Below are positions 60,172 through 64,000 of a stretch of DNA of 64,000 bases, one piece after another. This stretch comes from DAOPJM01 sp035399665 (GTDB taxonomy: Bacteria > Bacillota > Clostridia > Christensenellales > CAG-138). The notes beneath the pieces were generated by a model. The model worked only from the letters and a program-made list of their open reading frames with translations, was not told the origin of the DNA and made no database searches. The position numbers and the translations under genes were made by a program. Where the stretch lies: positions 95,410 to 159,409 of the forward strand of contig DAOPJM010000001.1 of NCBI GenBank assembly GCA_035399665.1. Reading direction: 5' to 3'. How positions within the stretch are numbered: position 1 is the stretch's first letter; every line of letters begins with the position of its first letter.

Positions 60172-61131
60172 TTAGCTCTCCGGTCGGTTCGGCTGCTCGT
60201 TTATGAAGGGAACCGTGGTGTCCACGTCCTCAATCTTCCAGTTGTCCGTGTATGGCGCCGTTCCGGGCGACAGCGACAGCCGCGTAGTAGGCGGCTCCGC
60301 CAAAATAATCTTTTCCCTGATGGCCTGTGTCTCGGCGTCGCTCTTGCTCCCTTCGCGTATCACGCAAATGGTGCCGTAGGAGATGTTGTACCATATCCAC
60401 CTTGCGTCGGGAACGGTCATTCTGATGCAGCCGTGGGTACACTTCGTGCCGAGTTTGTTGTACTCGCTCACCACATAGGTACTCAAGTCCTTCTTGTCGT
60501 ACAGTATGGAATGGAAGTAGGTACGCGAACGAATCAACGTCCAGTACTGCGCGGCGTACTGACCTATGAACTCGCCGAACCTGACCCTGCACTTTTGAAT
60601 CTCCCAAGTGCCTTGGCGGGTCTCGGAGCCTACGCTTGTGCTGCCCGATGAGCAGAGTATGTAGCGAACGGGAACGGTGTATTCGCCGTTGTCGTCCTTG
60701 GAGTAAATCATTATGACCTGCCAATAGAGGTCAACAATTATCTTATAGGTGTCCGCGGCGGGATAGCCCTTGGGCCACAAAACCTCATCGTCGCTCTTGT
60801 AATACGCGTCATCCAGACCGCCCACAAGCTCCTCAAAGCTCATGTTGACGGTCGGGCAATAATATGAGAACGGTATCTCGGTAGGCTCCGGCGTGAACGT
60901 TGGCACGGGTGTGAGCGTCGGCGTGGGGGTAGGCTCTGACGTGGGGGAAGCGGTCGCGGAAAAGTCCAGCGCTATGCTAAATGGCGTCGCGGTAGGTTCG
61001 CTCGTGGCTGTCGCTGTCTCGGCGATAATCGTCGGGCTGTCCGTGGGCATCAGCTCCACCGTTCCAATATCGCAGGCACATACGGTTGTCGCCAGTATGA
61101 GTACGGCAAGTAAGACAATGATCCTCTTCAT
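60172..61131 (-). CDS. L,D-transpeptidase (YkuD domain)
   Basis: A 319-residue protein. Signal peptide, a Thr/Pro/Glu-rich linker (about 35-90), then a YkuD domain with YFHSILYD and THGCIRM; the Cys is the nucleophile that makes 3-3 cross-links in peptidoglycan. First gene of the minus-strand operon that continues with the M23 peptidase and SpoIID. A promoter is visible upstream. Confidence 0.9.
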   Translation of the reverse strand: MKRIIVLLAVLILATTVCACDIGTVELMPTDSPTIIAETATATSEPTATPFSIALDFSATASPTSEPTPTPTLTPVPTFTPEPTEIPFSYYCPTVNMSFEELVGGLDDAYYKSDDEVLWPKGYPAADTYKIIVDLYWQVIMIYSKDDNGEYTVPVRYILCSSGSTSVGSETRQGTWEIQKCRVRFGEFIGQYAAQYWTLIRSRTYFHSILYDKKDLSTYVVSEYNKLGTKCTHGCIRMTVPDARWIWYNISYGTICVIREGSKSDAETQAIREKIILAEPPTTRLSLSPGTAPYTDNWKIEDVDTTVPFINEQPNRPES

Positions 61132-61159
61132 TTCAACCTCATGTTACTAATCTTGTTGA

Positions 61160-61188
61160 ATTGTACCACAACTTGAAATAGAGGTAAA
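61160..61188 (-). promoter_or_regulatory. promoter of the YkuD-M23-spoIID operon
   Basis: Minus-strand -35 TTTACC (61183-61188), 17-base spacer, -10 TACAAT (61160-61165). Confidence 0.55.
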
Positions 61189-61351
61189 GCATAAAAACGT
61201 AATATAATAGTAACTTTTCAAACAACTAAAGTACTCCAACTCGGGTATTGCCCTGTGTCCGTCACAAATTGGTCACAAAAAGTTCTAATTGGGATTAACC
61301 TATTACTTATTTGAATGTATTATTACTATATAGAATGAGAGGAGTAAATAC

Positions 61352-63943
61352 ATGAAGAGACTTATCGCCATTCTCTTGACGCTTTCGTTGTGCGTCGCGC
61401 TTTTGCCGTTTGTCAACACGGTCGAGGCGGCGAGCTACTCATACAACAGCGGACAGAGGAACAGCACCTGCACACAGCTTACCTCCGCAGCGAAAGCGTA
61501 TTACACGGGAAGCTACACCTATTCGACCCTCAGCGGTCAGACAAGCTCGACCCTAAAGAGCAATCTAAAGACGCTGATGACAAGCACCCACAGCACCTTG
61601 ACCTCCTATGACGGACTTCGAACACTTACAGCGTATTCCGACACAAATTGCAGCAACACCTCGCAAATCCTTTTGTTTTACACGAACGATTCCGTAAGCT
61701 CCACCTGGGACAGCGGTTCAACCTGGAACCGTGAGCATATATGGCCACAGTCGCTTGGAACATTCACCACGAGCAACGCGGGGTCAGACCTGCATCATCT
61801 GCGTCCTGCGGACCCCACGGTCAACAGCACCAGGGGCAACAAGCCTTACGGCGAGGTTTCGGGGGGAACCACCGTGAAGCGCAATGCAACCGGTACCATA
61901 GCGGGAACTTACAGCAGCACCTATTATGAGCCTAACGACAACGTCAAAGGCGACGTTGCGCGTATACTTCTTTATGTTTATGTACGTTGGAATGAAACAA
62001 ACCTCACAGACGTCATTCAAAGCACCACGGTTCTTTTGGACTGGATGGAGCTTGACCCCGTTGACGACTGGGAAATGCAGCGCAACGACATAGTTCAGTC
62101 AATTCAGGGCAACCGCAATGTGTTCATCGATTACCCTGAGTACGCTTGGCTGATATTCGGGCAAAGCGTTCCCTCAAATCTCGTTTCGCCGTCCTCTGGC
62201 GGTTCTTCCTCGGCCACGGCGACCCCGACGACCACGAGCGGAGCAACAGCGACGCCGACGGCGACATCAGGCAGCGGTACGGGAACGACCTATAACCTTG
62301 TGACCTCCGCAAGCAGCTTATCGGCAGGCGACACCGTTGTCATAGTAGGCGTAAGGTCAGCAGGGACGGTTTGGGCGCTCGGCACAACCCAGAACTCCAA
62401 TAACCGCGCCGCCGTGCAGCTTACCGACTACTCATCTATGCAAAGCACGATTGAGATATCCAACGACAGCGTGGCAAAGCTCACCTTAGGCGGGAGCAGC
62501 GGCGCATGGACCTTCTATGATTCCGTCAATTCCGGATATCTGTACGCCGCCTCATCAAGCGCCAACTATCTTAAAACCCAAAGCAGCGCAAGTACCGCAG
62601 CGAATTGGGCCATATCGTTCTCAAGCGGCGTTGCAAGCGTAGTCTCGCAGGGCAGCTACACAAGGAATACCATGCAGCTGAACAGCTCCAGCGCTTTGTT
62701 CTCCTGTTATTCCTCCGCAAGCCAGTCGCCTGTCTACATCTATAAGCAGGCCGGTTCGACAAGCACCGCAACACCGACGCCTGTTGTGACCGCAACACCG
62801 ACGCCCGTTGTGACCGCAACACCGACGCCCGTTGTGACCGCAACTCCGACGCCTGTTGTAACCGCAACACCGACGCCTGTTGTAACCGCAACACCGACGC
62901 CTGTTGTGACGGAAGCTCCGACGGCTGAGCCTACCGCCGCCGCCGGTGGTGAGTACAGCCTTGTCACCGCTGTCACGGCCGGCAAGCAGTACCTAATTGC
63001 GTACAATTACAGCGGCACGACCTATGTCATGACCACCAATTATTACAGCAGCGGCAAGTATCCGCAGGCGGTTGCGGCGACCGTAACGGCCAATGGCGCG
63101 GGCTATGATATCGCTCTCAGCTCCGGCGACGACGCGAGCTACAGGCTCACGGCGGGCGGCAACAGCAGCAGCGGCTGGACGTTCAACAACTCGTCCGCAG
63201 GATACCTTGCGTTCAATAGCTCCGGCTACCCGGTGTTCGCGTCGAGCGGACTTATCGAGTGGACTTACAGCGCCGGTTCGCTGAAGAACACGGATTACAG
63301 CTATGACAGCTATGTATACCTTGGATTCAACACGTCAAGCAAGTACTTCACCTACTCCAAGACTGCGGTCAGCTTCGTCCTGTACGAGCTGAACGAGGGC
63401 GGCACTGTAACGCCTACCGCAGAGCCGACGGCAGCGCCCACGGCAGAACCGACGACAGCTCCGTCCGGAGCCGAGTACAACCTTGTCACCTCCATCACGG
63501 CGGGCAAGAAGTACCTGTTGGTCTACACGAGCGGAAGCACTAACTACGCTGTCACAACCACGCTGTACAACACAAGCTCAAGCCGCTATCCGAGGATGGC
63601 GACCGCGAGCATCACCGCGAATGGCACGGGCTATGACATCGACATGATTACGACGACCTACGGCTCAGACGAGCAGGCGTTCCTGTTCACGGCGAGCGCG
63701 AGCGGAACGGGTTGGAGATTCTACAACGCGACCAAGGGCTACCTTGCGTATGACAGCGGCGGATATCCGACCTACACGACCTCGGCGGGCAGCTATGCTG
63801 TGTGGACATACAGCTCCGGCAAGCTGAGGAACACGAATTGGACGGGCGACAGCTACTACTACCTTGGTTACAGCTCATCCAAGTACCTCACCTACTCCAG
63901 AACAGGCTCCACCTTCAAGCTCTATGAGCTGAACGAGGGCTAA
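61352..63943 (+). CDS. secreted EndA-type nuclease with repeat modules
   Basis: An 863-residue exported protein. Signal peptide (about 1-26), then an endonuclease I domain (residues about 27-270) with NREHIWPQS, SDLHHLRPAD and NSTRGNKPYGE, the conserved His and metal-binding region of EndA/NucM nucleases. After that come three modules of about 140-150 residues separated by linkers. The first linker is of Thr/Ala/Ser-rich type; the second contains six copies of an eight-residue TPTPVVTA repeat. The module repeats share segments such as VTSITAGKKYLLVY and WTFNNSSAGYLAFNSSGY and resemble one in the metallopeptidase at 53668. Probable role: extracellular DNA or RNA degradation for nutrients. Start has GAGAGGAG nine bases upstream. 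Confidence 0.88.
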   Translation: MKRLIAILLTLSLCVALLPFVNTVEAASYSYNSGQRNSTCTQLTSAAKAYYTGSYTYSTLSGQTSSTLKSNLKTLMTSTHSTLTSYDGLRTLTAYSDTNCSNTSQILLFYTNDSVSSTWDSGSTWNREHIWPQSLGTFTTSNAGSDLHHLRPADPTVNSTRGNKPYGEVSGGTTVKRNATGTIAGTYSSTYYEPNDNVKGDVARILLYVYVRWNETNLTDVIQSTTVLLDWMELDPVDDWEMQRNDIVQSIQGNRNVFIDYPEYAWLIFGQSVPSNLVSPSSGGSSSATATPTTTSGATATPTATSGSGTGTTYNLVTSASSLSAGDTVVIVGVRSAGTVWALGTTQNSNNRAAVQLTDYSSMQSTIEISNDSVAKLTLGGSSGAWTFYDSVNSGYLYAASSSANYLKTQSSASTAANWAISFSSGVASVVSQGSYTRNTMQLNSSSALFSCYSSASQSPVYIYKQAGSTSTATPTPVVTATPTPVVTATPTPVVTATPTPVVTATPTPVVTATPTPVVTEAPTAEPTAAAGGEYSLVTAVTAGKQYLIAYNYSGTTYVMTTNYYSSGKYPQAVAATVTANGAGYDIALSSGDDASYRLTAGGNSSSGWTFNNSSAGYLAFNSSGYPVFASSGLIEWTYSAGSLKNTDYSYDSYVYLGFNTSSKYFTYSKTAVSFVLYELNEGGTVTPTAEPTAAPTAEPTTAPSGAEYNLVTSITAGKKYLLVYTSGSTNYAVTTTLYNTSSSRYPRMATASITANGTGYDIDMITTTYGSDEQAFLFTASASGTGWRFYNATKGYLAYDSGGYPTYTTSAGSYAVWTYSSGKLRNTNWTGDSYYYLGYSSSKYLTYSRTGSTFKLYELNEG
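62768..62911 (+). repeat. 24-base coding minisatellite (six units)
   Basis: Six near-identical units of GCAACACCGACGCCTGTTGTGACC type encode the TPTPVVTA repeat in the nuclease gene. Units differ by one or two bases. Confidence 0.95.
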
Positions 63944-64000
63944 TCTAAAAGCAGGCAAACGTCAACAACAATAAGTGAACGGGCGAAGGAACGGGCAACC

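Noticed and set aside
62768..62911. Possible CRISPR-like repeats
   Set aside because: Contiguous 24-base units in frame inside a coding sequence.

Overview
The window looks like a chromosomal segment of an uncultured, spore-forming, anaerobic gut member of the Clostridia (Firmicutes). Support: many endospore genes (spoIIAA-spoIIAB-sigF, spoIID, a SpoIIQ-like LytM protein, spoVAD-spoVAE, yabP-yabQ, a Spo0A-type DNA-binding protein), a CIRCE-controlled hrcA-grpE-dnaK-dnaJ operon, a whiA-rapZ-murB cluster, a DnaD/DnaI-type helicase-loading pair, and an oxygen-sensitive glycyl radical hydroxyproline dehydratase with its activase. Three runs of exactly 100 N are assembly gaps. Two lie at copies of a dispersed repeat and one inside a minisatellite in a gene. 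No rRNA, tRNA, CRISPR array, prophage or insertion sequence transposase was found.

Layout. 0-2.6 kb: the start of a divergent gene, a TetR regulator with promoter and palindromic operator, and a condensation-superfamily acyltransferase. 2.6-4.6 kb: lytic transglycosylase, lspA and rluD. 4.7-9.6 kb: the heat-shock operon. 9.6-14.1 kb: SpoIIQ-like protein, MFS transporter, CPBP protease, asnS. 14.7-17.7 kb: DnaD-like protein, DnaI-like ATPase, rsmI. 17.8-20.8 kb: a zinc-ribbon membrane protein split by a gap, spoVAD-spoVAE and a tiny Cys-rich protein. 20.8-24.4 kb, minus strand: a receiver-less Spo0A effector domain and a PqqD - S26 peptidase - ABC exporter cassette behind a small membrane protein. 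24.6-30.7 kb: a PIG-L-like/phosphodiester-glycosidase fusion, a YbaK deacylase and three tandem M42 aminopeptidases. 30.8-33 kb: a PadR - HAAS - DUF4097 operon. 33.1-36 kb: alpha/beta hydrolase - acyltransferase - DUF6320 operon. 36.1-45.3 kb: yabP-yabQ, then minus-strand operons including smr, an rRNA methyltransferase, a TPR protein, hslO, whiA, rapZ and murB. 45.3-51.5 kb: a solute-binding-like protein, spoIIA operon, hypE-hypD. 51.7-53.6 kb: an F420 ligase-like gene and a repeat-rich intergenic region. 53.7-64 kb: a secreted dockerin-bearing metallopeptidase, a minus-strand envelope/sporulation operon (YkuD, M23, SpoIID, TrmN6, lipoprotein), and a secreted EndA-type nuclease.

The genes that seem least explained are the PqqD/S26/ABC cassette (RiPP-export-like but with no visible maturase or precursor), the adjacent Spo0A DNA-binding domain without receiver, the two related acyltransferase loci, the PIG-L/glycosidase fusion, and the two secreted repeat proteins that share an unnamed module. 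Three genes (MFS transporter, DnaD-like, murB) have strong promoters whose -10 box lies only 5-6 bases before the ATG, implying leaderless transcripts. All family calls rest on reading motifs and recall of families; no database search was run.
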